A DNA stretch of 64,000 nucleotides from Solitalea koreensis (lineage in GTDB: Bacteria > Bacteroidota > Bacteroidia > Sphingobacteriales > Sphingobacteriaceae): NCBI RefSeq assembly GCF_900182575.1, contig NZ_FXSZ01000002.1:186001-250000 (forward strand), read 5' to 3'. The notes under the pieces were generated by a model. It worked only from the letters and a program-made list of their open reading frames with translations, was not told the origin of the DNA and did not search any database. Positions 1-8,622 of this stretch are shown here, in pieces. Position 1 is the stretch's first letter. Every line of letters begins with the position of its first letter. The position numbers and the translations under genes were made by a program.

Positions 1-276
1 TTTAACCGGAACGTTAATTATTGGTTCAACAACAGCTGGTTTTAATTTTGGACGCGCTTTGGGCACTTCCTTGATCACAGGTTTATTTTCGTCGGGCTTT
101 TCTATTGTTTTTTTTGTTTGTGGAATTGAGTCAGCCCTCGTTTCGATTACTATCCTATTAATCATAACTTCATCAGGGATATTTATTATTGTTTTTGCCA
201 TGCCAAATGTGGGCATAACTAGAATAAATAATCCGGTAAAGAGCGTTTTATGATTATGATAAAGAGTATTCGACAT
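1..276 (-). CDS. N-terminal part of an exported Lys/Pro-rich protein (runs off the window)
   Basis: An open frame starts at the ATG at 276 and continues leftwards past the window edge, giving 92 residues. The first ~27 residues form a signal peptide (basic start, hydrophobic core, ending near Phe-Gly-Met-Ala). After that comes KTIINIPDEV and then a stretch rich in Lys, Pro, Glu and Val (e.g. PKARPKLKPAVVEP), which suggests an extended periplasmic or cell-surface segment. I do not recognise a family. The frame is uninterrupted and the composition fits coding sequence. A hairpin terminator at 292-319 separates it from the upstream gene on the same strand, so it probably has its own promoter. 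The function and the rest of the protein cannot be judged from this window. Confidence 0.6.
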   Translation of the reverse strand, partial: MSNTLYHNHKTLFTGLFILVMPTFGMAKTIINIPDEVMINRIVIETRADSIPQTKKTIEKPDENKPVIKEVPKARPKLKPAVVEPIINVPVK

Positions 277-291
277 GTTGCAATATTAATA

Positions 292-319
292 AAAGTTTGC
301 CCCATTTGAGGCAAACTTT
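292..319 (-). terminator. Hairpin terminator after the Ala/Lys-rich protein gene
   Basis: Ten-base perfect arms (AAAGTTTGCC at 292-301, GGCAAACTTT at 310-319) enclose an 8-base loop. On the minus strand the hairpin is followed by a T-rich stretch. It lies 14 bases past the stop of the 333-908 gene, so it most likely terminates that transcript. Confidence 0.75.
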
Positions 320-332
320 CTCATCATAAAAT

Positions 333-908
333 CTAATTAATACCTGCACCCAAGTGTGCTTTAGTCTTAATGGTTGGGGGTGTTACTTTAACTTTTGTAG
401 CACTTTTAACTTGGGCATTAGTTTTAATGGCAGCTTTTAAAGTTTCATTATTTGCAGTTGTCTTAACTACTTTTAATTCTTCCTTAGAGGTTAGAGCAGA
501 TGCTTTTGCGGTAGATTTAACATCAGCTTTAAGTTCTTTTTCCGCTTCTATTCCAGCTTTAGCTTCAGTTTTAATATCAGCTTTTATCGTTGCTACATTT
601 TCTTTTCTAGCTTCTGCTTCATCTTTCATTTCAGCTTTATGAGCAGCAATAGCCTCTTTATTCGCTGCTTTACGTTCTTGGCGTGTAGAACCTTGTTCAG
701 ATCGATTAATATCACCTTGAGCTTTTGATGAAGCAACAGCACTTACCGTTACACCTTTATTAGCGTCTGTGCTGGCAGTTGTTGAAGTTTTAGCAGCGGC
801 ACTCACCTCAACACCGTGAGTACTTTTAGTTTCTGCAGATGGTACATTTTGTGCAAAAGCAATAGAGGTAAAAAAAAGACTGGTAGTAATAAATCCTAAA
901 GTTTTCAT
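333..908 (-). CDS. Exported Ala/Lys/Thr-rich low-complexity protein
   Basis: The 191-residue protein has a clear signal peptide (MKTLGFITTSLFFTSIAFA, cleavage before Gln20). The mature part is almost entirely Ala, Lys, Thr, Glu and Ser. Two related segments near the N-terminus, GVEVSAAAKTS and GVTVSAVASSK, form an internal repeat. Residues ~75-150 alternate acidic and basic residues around alanines and should form a long helix or coiled coil. The C-terminal ~40 residues are strongly basic. It lacks cysteines and any enzyme motif I recognise. A histone H1-like composition is superficial, since the protein is exported. It could be a periplasmic or envelope-associated filament or scaffold, but that is a guess. 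The gene is monocistronic, ended by the hairpin at 292-319. Confidence 0.75.
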   Translation of the reverse strand: MKTLGFITTSLFFTSIAFAQNVPSAETKSTHGVEVSAAAKTSTTASTDANKGVTVSAVASSKAQGDINRSEQGSTRQERKAANKEAIAAHKAEMKDEAEARKENVATIKADIKTEAKAGIEAEKELKADVKSTAKASALTSKEELKVVKTTANNETLKAAIKTNAQVKSATKVKVTPPTIKTKAHLGAGIN

Positions 909-1083
909 AATGTGTTAAATTAATAGTTAATATTTCTTGTTTTGTTTTACAAATTTCAATACCGAAGATGAAATGAACATGAAAAATTAAACCTTTATTA
1001 ATTTTTTATTTTTAGTAGATCTAAACTCCAGCATTTGGGATAAATATGATGTATAAATATCCAACAGAGGGTGGGAAATAAAA

Positions 1084-1359
1084 GTGTCAAAACCAGAATT
1101 TGATTTTTTAGAAAACCGCTATGGCGGCAAAGAAGTTTGTGGAATGTATTTCTCCGAAAACGAAAGAGCGAACTTCTGTCTTGGTGTATTGACCGAACCG
1201 AGAGTGTTGTTGGGAAAGAATGAAGCTAGATTTGAACTAAAATTCCAGGAGAGGTTTGGGCTAGGTCAAACCTCTCCTGGGATGAATTCTGATACCGTTT
1301 TTACAGAACCGAAGTTTGAATATTTAATTACTGTTCATAAACTAGCGTATAACTATTAA
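1084..1359 (+). CDS. Doubtful 91-residue ORF
   Basis: This frame opens at a GTG and ends overlapping the stop of the convergent scoB gene. No family is recognised. The translation has no signal peptide or membrane segment. Its middle is interrupted by a GC-rich perfect hairpin (1245-1280) whose two arms are both translated, which is unusual in a real gene. A purine-rich stretch (GAGGGTGGG) precedes the GTG. It may be a decayed gene or chance. If it is not real, 909-1355 is a 447-base gene-free stretch holding only this hairpin and, presumably, the promoter of the 333-908 gene. Confidence 0.2.
   Translation: MSKPEFDFLENRYGGKEVCGMYFSENERANFCLGVLTEPRVLLGKNEARFELKFQERFGLGQTSPGMNSDTVFTEPKFEYLITVHKLAYNY
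1245..1280. repeat. GC-rich perfect 14-base inverted repeat
   Basis: The left arm CCAGGAGAGGTTTG (1245-1258) and right arm CAAACCTCTCCTGG (1267-1280) are perfectly complementary around an 8-base loop. It sits 76 bases past the scoB stop, where transcripts from scoAB would arrive, and could stop or stabilise them, but neither side has a convincing T-run. It is much more GC-rich than its surroundings, which also fits a dispersed REP-like intergenic palindrome. Confidence 0.7.
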
Positions 1360-2015
1360 GAGAGAACCATTTCAGGAATATCTCCTTCAATAATTAATTT
1401 GCCTAATGTTGCTTTTTTAATCTCTTCAACTGATACCCCTGGAGCTCGTTCTAATAATTTAAAACCACCTTCTGGCAATACCTCCATTACACATAATTCA
1501 GTGACAATCTTTTTCACACAGCCTACGCCGGTAAGAGGTAAAGTACACTTAGGTAATAATTTCGACTCTCCAGCTTTATTTACATGCTGCATCGCTACGA
1601 TAATGTTTTTTGCTGAAGCAACTAAATCCATAGCGCCTCCCATTCCTTTTACCATTTTACCGGGTATTTTCCAGTTGGCAATATCTCCATTTTCTGAAAC
1701 TTCCATGGCACCCAAAATTGTTAAATCAACCTTACCGGCACGAATCATTCCAAAGCTTAAAGCAGAATCAAATACCGCTGATCCGGGTAATGTAGTAATG
1801 GTTTGCTTACCGGCATTAATCAAATCAGGGTCTTCTTCTCCTTCATAAGGGAAAGGGCCCATTCCTAATAGTCCATTTTCAGATTGAAGAGTAACATTTA
1901 TGCCTTCGGGTATATAATTAGCAACAAGGGTTGGTATACCAATACCTAAATTTACATAGTAACCATCTTTTAACTCTCGTGCAATGCATTTTGCTATTCC
2001 GTTCTTATCTAACAT
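1356..2015 (-). CDS. scoB: 3-oxoacid CoA-transferase subunit B
   Basis: This is the beta subunit of succinyl-CoA:3-ketoacid CoA-transferase, which moves CoA from succinyl-CoA to acetoacetate for ketone-body or branched-chain amino acid breakdown. The 219 residues are full length for the family. The CoA-transferase signature SENGLLGMG is present, and Glu46 in it is the expected residue that carries the CoA thioester. The N-terminal YYVNLGIGIPTLV stretch matches the family. It lies 34 bases downstream of scoA on the same strand, so the two subunits are co-transcribed and presumably form the usual heterotetramer. Related acetate or butyrate CoA-transferases share the fold, so the substrate is inferred from overall resemblance. 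Confidence 0.93.
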   Translation of the reverse strand: MLDKNGIAKCIARELKDGYYVNLGIGIPTLVANYIPEGINVTLQSENGLLGMGPFPYEGEEDPDLINAGKQTITTLPGSAVFDSALSFGMIRAGKVDLTILGAMEVSENGDIANWKIPGKMVKGMGGAMDLVASAKNIIVAMQHVNKAGESKLLPKCTLPLTGVGCVKKIVTELCVMEVLPEGGFKLLERAPGVSVEEIKKATLGKLIIEGDIPEMVLS

Positions 2016-2049
2016 CTTTTTTAATGAAGATTAATAGTCAATAATAAAT

Positions 2050-2748
2050 TTAAACTCTCGGTCTTACTGTACGCTGCTCAATTCTTTTCTCATAGTTTGA
2101 TCCTTGGAAAATGCGATGAACATAAATTCCAGGAGTGTGAATCTGATCAGGATCAAGTTCACCAACCGGAACTAAATGTTCAACTTCAGCAATGGTGATT
2201 TTTCCACCCATTGCCATCAAAGGGTTAAAGTTTCGAGAAGTAGAGCGGAAAATTAGATTACCATGAGCATCTCCTTTCCAAGCTTTTACAAAGGCAAAAT
2301 CTGCCTCAAAAGCATACTCTAATAAATAATCTTTTCCATTAAAATTACGTACTTCCTTTCCAATAGCTACTTCTGTTCCTACACCGGCAGGCGTAAAAAT
2401 AGCAGGCATACCATAACCCGCAGCCATGCAGCGGGTAGCCAGTGTTCCTTGCGGAATCAGATCAACCTCTAATTCCCCGCTAAGTAGTTGGCGTTCAAAT
2501 TCGGCATTTTCACCAACGTAAGAAGAAATCATCTTCTTAATTTGTTTGTGTTGAAGCAATAATCCTAATCCAAAATCATCCACACCCGCATTATTTGAAA
2601 TACAGGTTAAACCTTTTACTCCTTTTTTAACAAGAGCTGAAATTGAATTTTCAGGAATACCACATAGACCGAACCCTCCTACCATCAGGGTTTGATTGTC
2701 TTGTACGTCTCTAACAGCCTCATCGGCATTAGCTATTATTTTATTCAT
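2050..2748 (-). CDS. scoA: 3-oxoacid CoA-transferase subunit A
   Basis: This 232-residue alpha subunit pairs with the product of the next gene. The family signature [11 protein letters not shown] is near residues 22-32. The glycine-rich block [19 protein letters not shown] and the conserved [23 protein letters not shown] stretch are also present. Length and order of motifs are normal for the type I CoA-transferase alpha subunit. The ATG at 2748 gives a standard N-terminus ([12 protein letters not shown]). The intergenic region with the divergent Cys-rich gene (2749-2868) must hold its promoter. A weak TATCTTAG lies there, one base off the Bacteroidota -7 consensus. Confidence 0.93.
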   Translation of the reverse strand: MNKIIANADEAVRDVQDNQTLMVGGFGLCGIPENSISALVKKGVKGLTCISNNAGVDDFGLGLLLQHKQIKKMISSYVGENAEFERQLLSGELEVDLIPQGTLATRCMAAGYGMPAIFTPAGVGTEVAIGKEVRNFNGKDYLLEYAFEADFAFVKAWKGDAHGNLIFRSTSRNFNPLMAMGGKITIAEVEHLVPVGELDPDQIHTPGIYVHRIFQGSNYEKRIEQRTVRPRV

Positions 2749-2842
2749 AAAATTGATATTGATTTAGCTAAGATAACTGATTGACAGCAGTATGAATTAT
2801 TTTTTTAAACTATTTTATTTGTAATTAATCTAATTAATGATT

Positions 2843-2850
2843 TATCTTTG
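2843..2850 (+). promoter_or_regulatory. Bacteroidota -7 promoter element for the Cys-rich gene
   Basis: TATCTTTG exactly fits the TAnnTTTG -7 consensus. A TTTG at 2818-2821 lies 21 bases upstream, an acceptable -33 element. Transcription would begin around 2857, so the ATG at 2869 must be the start and the upstream in-frame TTG at 2848 cannot be used. Confidence 0.7.
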
Positions 2851-2868
2851 TCCCGTAGATTTAAAGAA

Positions 2869-3039
2869 ATGGAAGAGATCGTATTAATTAGCACAGAGAA
2901 TTTTAAAACTACCCAAATTCCTACTGACCCAGAATTCTTTAAAGGCATTAACCCTTTTCAAGGAGGTTGTTGCGGATTTAAAAAATGCTGTAAGAAATAT
3001 AAAAAAGGTAAAGCTTGTAGGAGCTGTCCTAAAAAATAG
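2869..3039 (+). CDS. Small Cys-rich basic protein
   Basis: The protein is 56 residues from the ATG at 2869, the start chosen because the promoter at 2843-2850 overlaps the alternative TTG. The N-terminal half is neutral (MEEIVLISTENFKTTQIPTD). The C-terminal ~25 residues carry six cysteines in Lys-rich sequence: GGCCGFKKCCKK, then a CRSCPKK tail. The paired CC motifs and the CxxC-like end suggest metal (Zn or Fe-S) binding or a redox function. It has no signal peptide, so it should be cytoplasmic. I recall similar short unnamed proteins in other Bacteroidota, but no function is known to me. It stands alone, divergent from scoA. Confidence 0.75.
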   Translation: MEEIVLISTENFKTTQIPTDPEFFKGINPFQGGCCGFKKCCKKYKKGKACRSCPKK

Positions 3040-3152
3040 CATTACAATTTGCATATGGTGTATGAGCAGAATTTCAAGTTGTGAATTATTGATTACGAAA
3101 ATTTAACTTCAAGTTCTCTCAATACATATATTACAATCCTCAAATCTGTTAC

Positions 3153-5513
3153 TTATCTCAACGAAACTATTGTAATACCGTCACCTCCGCGATCTGGGTG
3201 TTCATCTTCTAATTGATCCACAGCATCGTATTTTTTCAGGTAATCACGGATTAGTTTTCGTAAAATACCATCTCCTTTTCCGTGAATGATGCGTAGTGAA
3301 TTTAATCCCATCATTAAGGCTCTATCCAGAAATTTTTCAATATCGTATAAAGCTTCTTCGCCTCGTTTTCCACGAATATCGATCTCAGGATTAAAGGAGG
3401 TTCGTTCTTTAATCTGATAATCTGCATATTGAGAGCGGGCTACTTTTTCAATCTCTTTACGAGTGGTTTTGTGCAACCGGTTTAGCTTAACTACTGAAAG
3501 TAATTCGCCTATGGCTAAAACTGCATTGTTTTTATTTATCTCAACAACCTTTCCGGTAGTTTCACTATCATTTAGCTTTACCCAATCACCAACTTGTATG
3601 GGTTCTGCTTCATTTTTTGGTACAGGAGCGTGTTTGACCTGCATTTTTTGTTGTTGTTCATCTAATTTTTGACGAACTGCTTTCGTTTTCTCTTTATCAG
3701 CCTTTGATTCCTTAATTTGGGCGATGGTATTTTCAACAAGTTTGTTCGCATTTTTTAGAATCATTTGAGCTTCTTGTTTAGCATCATTGATCAATTTTTT
3801 GCGATTTTCTTCGTAGTATTCCTTTAGCTTATTGTTCTCGTTCAATAATTCAGTTAAGCGCTTCTCTCGTCTTTCAAACTCAACTTTCATATCATAGATC
3901 TGTTTTTTTTCACGCTCTAAATCAACCAGTAAAGTATCAACTTTTTTCTGTTGATTACCAATTTTAACTTTTGCCAGTTTTAGCACCTGCTCGGGTAACC
4001 CAATTTTTTGAGCGATTTCAAATGCATAAGAACTTCCGGGTTTGCCCATCTGCAACATGTATAAAGGCCTCATGTTTGTATTATCAAACAGCATCGAAGC
4101 ATTGATTATACCTTCAGTATTATTGGCAAACATTTTAAGGTTTGAGTAGTGCGTGGTTAATACGCCTTTTACTTTTTTCTGATTCAATACCTGCATTACG
4201 GCTTCAGCAATCGGGCCGCCAAACTGCGGATCGGTACCGGTTCCGAACTCATCAATAAGCACCAGCGTATGAAAATTAGCCTGCTCAACAAAGTTTTTCA
4301 TTTTGGTGAGATGCGCACTGTAAGTACTCAAATCACTCTCAATTGATTGATCATCACCAATGTCGACCAACATTTTTCTGAATACACCCAGTTCTGAAAA
4401 ACTATCGGCTGGTATCAACATACCAGATTGCAGCATCAATTGCAGTAATCCAACAGTCTTCATACAAACCGATTTTCCGCCGGCATTAGGTCCTGAAACC
4501 AGCACGATGCGATTGGTATCTTCTATGTTGATGTTTAGCGGCACAACCTGTTCACCTGTGGTTTTATGATTAAGAAGAAGTAAGGGATGTCGGGCATTGA
4601 ATAACTTTATTGAGGGTTCTTTTTTTAAAATGGGCAATGAGCCTTCGATTTTTATTCCGAACGCCGCTTTGGCTCGAATAAAATCAAGCTTCGTTAATAA
4701 ACTATGATAAGCAAGTAATAACGGTGAATAAGGACGAACCTCATTGGTAAGCGAAGTAAGTATTTTAATGATCTCACGGCGCTTTGCAAATTCCAGGTCC
4801 CGAATTTTATTGTTCAGCTCAAAAACTTCAGAAGGCTCCATAAATACGGTTTGCCCGGTTGAAGATTCATCATGTATAAATCCCTTTACTTTGCGCTTAT
4901 GTTCTGCCAAAATTGGAATTACTAAACGACCGTCTCGAATCGTTAAACTTCCGTCGGCGCTCCAGCCTTCACGTTGTGCATTTTTGAAAATATGATCAAG
5001 CCTGCGACGAGATTCGTTTTCGGCAGTGGAAATATCACGCATTAGACCTTGCAAGGCCACAGATGCGTTAGGTCTGATTTTTCCTTTCGGATCAATTACC
5101 TGTTCAATTTCTTTCAGGATTTTTTGTTCAATGACCAGGCCTTCAAACAGTCCACACAGATTTGGATAGCGTTCTTCCTTATCTTTAAAATAATTAATCG
5201 TTTGAAAAACTGTTTTTAGCGCAAGGGTGAGTGAAAAAAAATCTTCTTCTGTTAAAAAAGAACCCTCTACCTTCACTTTATTAATTAAATAGTGAATATC
5301 AATATAATTGGAAGAAGGGAACGGTGAATCGTTTAACAGTATTTCTTTGAATTCGGAAGTTTGTAGCAATAACTTGTTAAGCAGATCGAAATTAGTAATG
5401 AATTGCATACGGTCAACTAATTGACGACCCATGCTACTCAAGCATTCCTGTTTTAACAGTTCACGAATCTCACTAAAGCCTAATTTATCGGCAACATTTT
5501 CTGGGTAAAGCAC
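3153..5513 (-). CDS. mutS2: Endonuclease MutS2
   Basis: A 786-residue MutS2, the MutS paralogue linked to suppression of recombination and, in some bacteria, rescue of collided ribosomes. The ATPase core has Walker A GPNAGGKS (341-348) and Walker B VLIDEFGTGTDP, followed by the conserved TTHY. A long charged coiled coil spans about 520-630. The C-terminus is an Smr nuclease domain with DIRGKRGEEA and IIHGKGDGILRK, ending at the usual GDGITIVSL. Like other MutS2 proteins it lacks the MutS mismatch-binding N-terminal domain. It is followed upstream on the same strand by the DUF4296 lipoprotein gene only 13 bases away, so the two are probably co-transcribed. Confidence 0.97.
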   Translation of the reverse strand: MLYPENVADKLGFSEIRELLKQECLSSMGRQLVDRMQFITNFDLLNKLLLQTSEFKEILLNDSPFPSSNYIDIHYLINKVKVEGSFLTEEDFFSLTLALKTVFQTINYFKDKEERYPNLCGLFEGLVIEQKILKEIEQVIDPKGKIRPNASVALQGLMRDISTAENESRRRLDHIFKNAQREGWSADGSLTIRDGRLVIPILAEHKRKVKGFIHDESSTGQTVFMEPSEVFELNNKIRDLEFAKRREIIKILTSLTNEVRPYSPLLLAYHSLLTKLDFIRAKAAFGIKIEGSLPILKKEPSIKLFNARHPLLLLNHKTTGEQVVPLNINIEDTNRIVLVSGPNAGGKSVCMKTVGLLQLMLQSGMLIPADSFSELGVFRKMLVDIGDDQSIESDLSTYSAHLTKMKNFVEQANFHTLVLIDEFGTGTDPQFGGPIAEAVMQVLNQKKVKGVLTTHYSNLKMFANNTEGIINASMLFDNTNMRPLYMLQMGKPGSSYAFEIAQKIGLPEQVLKLAKVKIGNQQKKVDTLLVDLEREKKQIYDMKVEFERREKRLTELLNENNKLKEYYEENRKKLINDAKQEAQMILKNANKLVENTIAQIKESKADKEKTKAVRQKLDEQQQKMQVKHAPVPKNEAEPIQVGDWVKLNDSETTGKVVEINKNNAVLAIGELLSVVKLNRLHKTTRKEIEKVARSQYADYQIKERTSFNPEIDIRGKRGEEALYDIEKFLDRALMMGLNSLRIIHGKGDGILRKLIRDYLKKYDAVDQLEDEHPDRGGDGITIVSLR

Positions 5514-5526
5514 TTCGTATTTAATT

Positions 5527-6045
5527 TTATAAAACCAACTTTTTAAAGTTGTCTTTCTTCTTTAAGCTGTCTTTTTTCTTCAAGCTATCCTTCTTCATTA
5601 ATCTATTCTGAACTCTATTTTCCGTGAAGGATTTTCTTGCTAAAGAATCAACATGCTTCTTCATCAACGTATCAAGCTTTTTTTCGAGTTCTTTTTTTCT
5701 TAACAAATCAAGTTTGGTAAGTACCGTTTGTTTTTTAACGACACTATCAATCATTGCTTCGTATATATTGTCAAGAATTTCAGGATTTTCAGCATAGTAA
5801 TCAAAGCTATGCTTAAACTGAACTGAATCAGTTTTATATTTCTTGAAGATAAATTTATAAAGAGCATTCGTTCTTGCCAGAGTACTGTCACTTTCAATTT
5901 CTCTATTAAAGTATGCATCAGCGTAATGCATATCAATCATCATTAATATCATTTTTTCTTTAGGAATAATATCGGCTGGTATTTTATTGTTTTTACAAGC
6001 CCAAAGAAAAAACATAGAAAAAAGTAAATATTTAAAATGCTTCAT
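5527..6045 (-). CDS. DUF4296 lipoprotein
   Basis: A predicted lipoprotein of the Bacteroidota-specific DUF4296 family, function unknown. From the ATG at 6045 the protein has 172 residues. An upstream in-frame TTG at 6060 is less likely because the ATG gives a compact signal sequence, MKHFKYLLFSMFFLWAC, ending at the lipidated Cys17. The family core IIPKEKMILMMIDMHYADA follows directly. The C-terminal ~60 residues are Lys-rich with a tandem DSLKKK repeat and are probably helical and surface exposed. It sits 13 bases upstream of mutS2 in the same transcript and divergent from yggS. Confidence 0.85.
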   Translation of the reverse strand: MKHFKYLLFSMFFLWACKNNKIPADIIPKEKMILMMIDMHYADAYFNREIESDSTLARTNALYKFIFKKYKTDSVQFKHSFDYYAENPEILDNIYEAMIDSVVKKQTVLTKLDLLRKKELEKKLDTLMKKHVDSLARKSFTENRVQNRLMKKDSLKKKDSLKKKDNFKKLVL

Positions 6046-6130
6046 ATTGTAAATTTGCAAATCTCGTAGCGAAAAATCCTGTTAGGCTTTTGCCATTTTT
6101 ACGAGTAGAACCCTGTAAAATTATATATAA

Positions 6131-6817
6131 ATGAGCATCTCTGCTAATATTACTGAATTTAAAAAGCAAATTGGACCTGTTGATGTTGAATTGATTGCAG
6201 TTTCCAAAACTCAATCAATTGAAAAAATACAAGAAGCCTATGACGCCGGACATCGGATTTTCGGTGAAAATCAGGTTCAAGAAATGGTTGACAAATACGA
6301 GCATCTTCCAAAAGATATTGAATGGCACCTGATTGGGCATCTTCAAAGTAACAAAGTTAAATACATTGCTCCATTTGTAAAGCTTATCCATTCTGTTGAT
6401 AGTTTAAAGTTGCTTCATGAAATTAATAAGCAAGCCTTAAAAAATAACCGAGTAATTGATTGTTTACTTCAAATTTACATCGCCGATGAAGAAACCAAAT
6501 ATGGGTTAGATTATGAAGAAGCAATTGAATTATTACGTTCAGATGAATTTGCTGAATTAAAAAATGTGCGAATTGTTGGAATAATGGGAATTGCTACCAA
6601 TACCAATAATCAGAAGCAAATTAAAGAAGAGTTTTATGAATTGGCTACTTTGTTCAAAGGATTAAAACTGGCCTACTTCCGAAAAGATGAAGCATTTAAA
6701 GAGATTTCAATGGGAATGTCGGCGGATTACAAAATAGCTATTGAGCAAGGAAGTACTATGATTCGCATTGGAAGTGCAATATTTGGTGAACGCACTTATT
6801 TTAAGATCAAAGACTAA
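6131..6817 (+). CDS. yggS: YggS-family pyridoxal phosphate homeostasis protein
   Basis: A PLP-binding TIM-barrel protein of the YggS/PROSC family. It keeps vitamin B6 and amino acid pools balanced and has no known enzymatic activity. The PLP lysine is Lys26 in AVSKT. The family signature FGENQVQEM is at ~48-56, followed by WHLIGHLQSNKVK and the phosphate-binding SMGMSADYKIAIEQGSTMIRIGSAIFG near the C-terminus. The length (228) is normal. It begins a plus-strand run with a GNAT acetyltransferase 50 bases and aspartate kinase further downstream. In many genomes yggS neighbours are division genes, but here the context is different. Confidence 0.95.
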   Translation: MSISANITEFKKQIGPVDVELIAVSKTQSIEKIQEAYDAGHRIFGENQVQEMVDKYEHLPKDIEWHLIGHLQSNKVKYIAPFVKLIHSVDSLKLLHEINKQALKNNRVIDCLLQIYIADEETKYGLDYEEAIELLRSDEFAELKNVRIVGIMGIATNTNNQKQIKEEFYELATLFKGLKLAYFRKDEAFKEISMGMSADYKIAIEQGSTMIRIGSAIFGERTYFKIKD

Positions 6818-6867
6818 TCGATATTTAAAAACTATTACCATGGTCTAGGGACTATGGACAATGAACT

Positions 6868-7320
6868 ATGAACATAACTATTCGTGAAGCCCGAAAAGAA
6901 GATTGTCTTCGCTTACTCGAACTTATCAAAGAACTTGCTGAATACGAGAAGGCCCCTAATGAAGTAACTGTTAGCCTTGAACATTTTCAAGAAACTGGTT
7001 TTAGTCTTCATCCGGTGTGGAAAGCGTTTGTGGCCGAACAAGATGGCATAATTCAAGGCTTTGCATTATATTATGTACGTTATTCTACCTGGAAAGGCGC
7101 TAGAATGTATTTGGAAGATATCATTGTTACTGAAGCGATGCGTGGTAAAGGTTTAGGAAAGCAACTCTTTGATCGTTTGATAGAAGAGGCCAAAGAAAAG
7201 AAATTCAATGGAATGACCTGGCAGGTACTTGAATGGAATACGCCTGCCATTAATTTCTATAAAAAATATAATGCTAATTTCGATTCCGAATGGATGAATT
7301 GCAGCATCGAGATTAAATAA
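6868..7320 (+). CDS. GNAT-family N-acetyltransferase
   Basis: A single-domain 150-residue acetyl-CoA-dependent acetyltransferase. The acetyl-CoA pyrophosphate loop is visible as VTEAMRGKGLGKQLFD (R/QxxGxG/A type), preceded by the MYLEDIIV strand and followed by WQVLEWNTPAINFYKKYNA. The N-terminus (IREARKEDCLRLLELIKELAEYE) and total length resemble the diamine (spermidine/spermine) acetyltransferase branch, but the substrate cannot be fixed from sequence. It lies between yggS and aspartate kinase with short gaps, probably one transcript. Confidence 0.9.
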   Translation: MNITIREARKEDCLRLLELIKELAEYEKAPNEVTVSLEHFQETGFSLHPVWKAFVAEQDGIIQGFALYYVRYSTWKGARMYLEDIIVTEAMRGKGLGKQLFDRLIEEAKEKKFNGMTWQVLEWNTPAINFYKKYNANFDSEWMNCSIEIK

Positions 7321-7359
7321 TAAATCCTTAAACAATAATAATCCAGTAACTTATAATTA

Positions 7360-8622
7360 ATGCAAGTATTTAAATTTGGTGGCGCATCTGTAAAAGATGC
7401 CGATGGTGTAAAGAATCTGACTTCAGTTGTTGAACTTTATAAGGATAAACAACTATTAATTGTTATTTCGGCCATGGGTAAAACAACAAACGCCCTGGAA
7501 GATTTAGTTAAATCGTATTTCTACCATAAGGATGACACTCATCAAATCCTGGATTCCATTAAAGAGTACCATTTCAATATTATAAGTAACTTATTCAAAG
7601 AAAAACAGCAGCCTGTCATCGATGATATTTCAAATAGTTTTGTTGAAATTGATTGGATATTAGAAGATGAGCCGCATGATGATTTCGATTTCGTATATGA
7701 CCAGATTGTGTCAATGGGCGAAGTTTTTTCCACTAAAATTGTAAGTGCCTATTTGAATTTAATTGGATTGAAGAATAAATGGATCGATGCGAGGAGTTAT
7801 ATTCAGACCGATAATACCTACAGAGAGGGAAAAGTGGATTGGGAACTTTCTGCCGGTTTAATTGCCAAGGACCTACCAAAAGTACTTCAAGACCAAATGA
7901 TCGTTACCCAAGGCTTTATTGGAGGAACATCTGAGAATTTTACTACAACTCTAGGCCGTGAAGGTTCGGATTACACTGCTGCAATTTTTGCATACAGTTT
8001 AGATGCTGAAAATGTAACCATCTGGAAGGATGTTCCGGGAGTGTTAAATGCTGACCCTAAATGGTTCGACGAAACTCAAAAACTAGAACAGCTTTCTTAT
8101 TTAGATGCGATTGAATTAGCCTATTATGGAGCTACGGTAATCCATCCAAAAACAATTAAACCCTTACAGAATAAAAACATTCCTTTATTGGTGCGTTCGT
8201 TCATTTCGCCACAAGAACAAGGTACCACAATAAGTGATACGAAGGCATTACTTGATATTCCGTCATTCATCTTTAAAATAAATCAGGTTTTAATTTCCAT
8301 TTCACCGCTTGACTTTTCATTTATTGTAGAGGAAAATCTAAGTGATATTTTTGCATTATTTCACGATTTAGGTATAAAAATTAATACCATGCATAATTCG
8401 GCAATTAGTTTTTCTGTGAGCGTAGATTATGATGAGCGTAAAATTCCGATTTTAATTGAGGCGCTTAAATCTAATTTCAAAGTACGCTATAATGATAATC
8501 TTGAACTAATCACGATCCGTCATTATAATCAGGAAACTGTTGATCGTGTGCTGGAAAATAAAGAAATTCTACTGGAAGTAAAAAGCAGGCATACCATACA
8601 AATGGTAGTGAAAAAGGTTTGA
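7360..8622 (+). CDS. lysC: Aspartate kinase
   Basis: Monofunctional aspartate kinase, which phosphorylates aspartate as the first step toward lysine, threonine, methionine and diaminopimelate. The 420-residue protein opens with the kinase motif KFGGASV. The amino acid kinase fold continues with LGREGSDYTAAIFAYSLDA and IWKDVPGVLNADP. The C-terminal ~110 residues are ACT regulatory domains, the usual site for end-product feedback. It is slightly shorter than E. coli LysC and is not fused to homoserine dehydrogenase. It ends inside the left arm of a 20-base terminator stem (8622-8668). The symbol is by function; several isoenzymes exist in other species. Confidence 0.93.
   Translation: MQVFKFGGASVKDADGVKNLTSVVELYKDKQLLIVISAMGKTTNALEDLVKSYFYHKDDTHQILDSIKEYHFNIISNLFKEKQQPVIDDISNSFVEIDWILEDEPHDDFDFVYDQIVSMGEVFSTKIVSAYLNLIGLKNKWIDARSYIQTDNTYREGKVDWELSAGLIAKDLPKVLQDQMIVTQGFIGGTSENFTTTLGREGSDYTAAIFAYSLDAENVTIWKDVPGVLNADPKWFDETQKLEQLSYLDAIELAYYGATVIHPKTIKPLQNKNIPLLVRSFISPQEQGTTISDTKALLDIPSFIFKINQVLISISPLDFSFIVEENLSDIFALFHDLGIKINTMHNSAISFSVSVDYDERKIPILIEALKSNFKVRYNDNLELITIRHYNQETVDRVLENKEILLEVKSRHTIQMVVKKV

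Noticed and set aside
370..642. Hydrophobic plus-strand ORF opposite the Ala/Lys-rich gene
   Set aside because: A mirror of the Ala/Lys codons on the other strand (which read as Ser/Leu/Phe/Ala); no start context.
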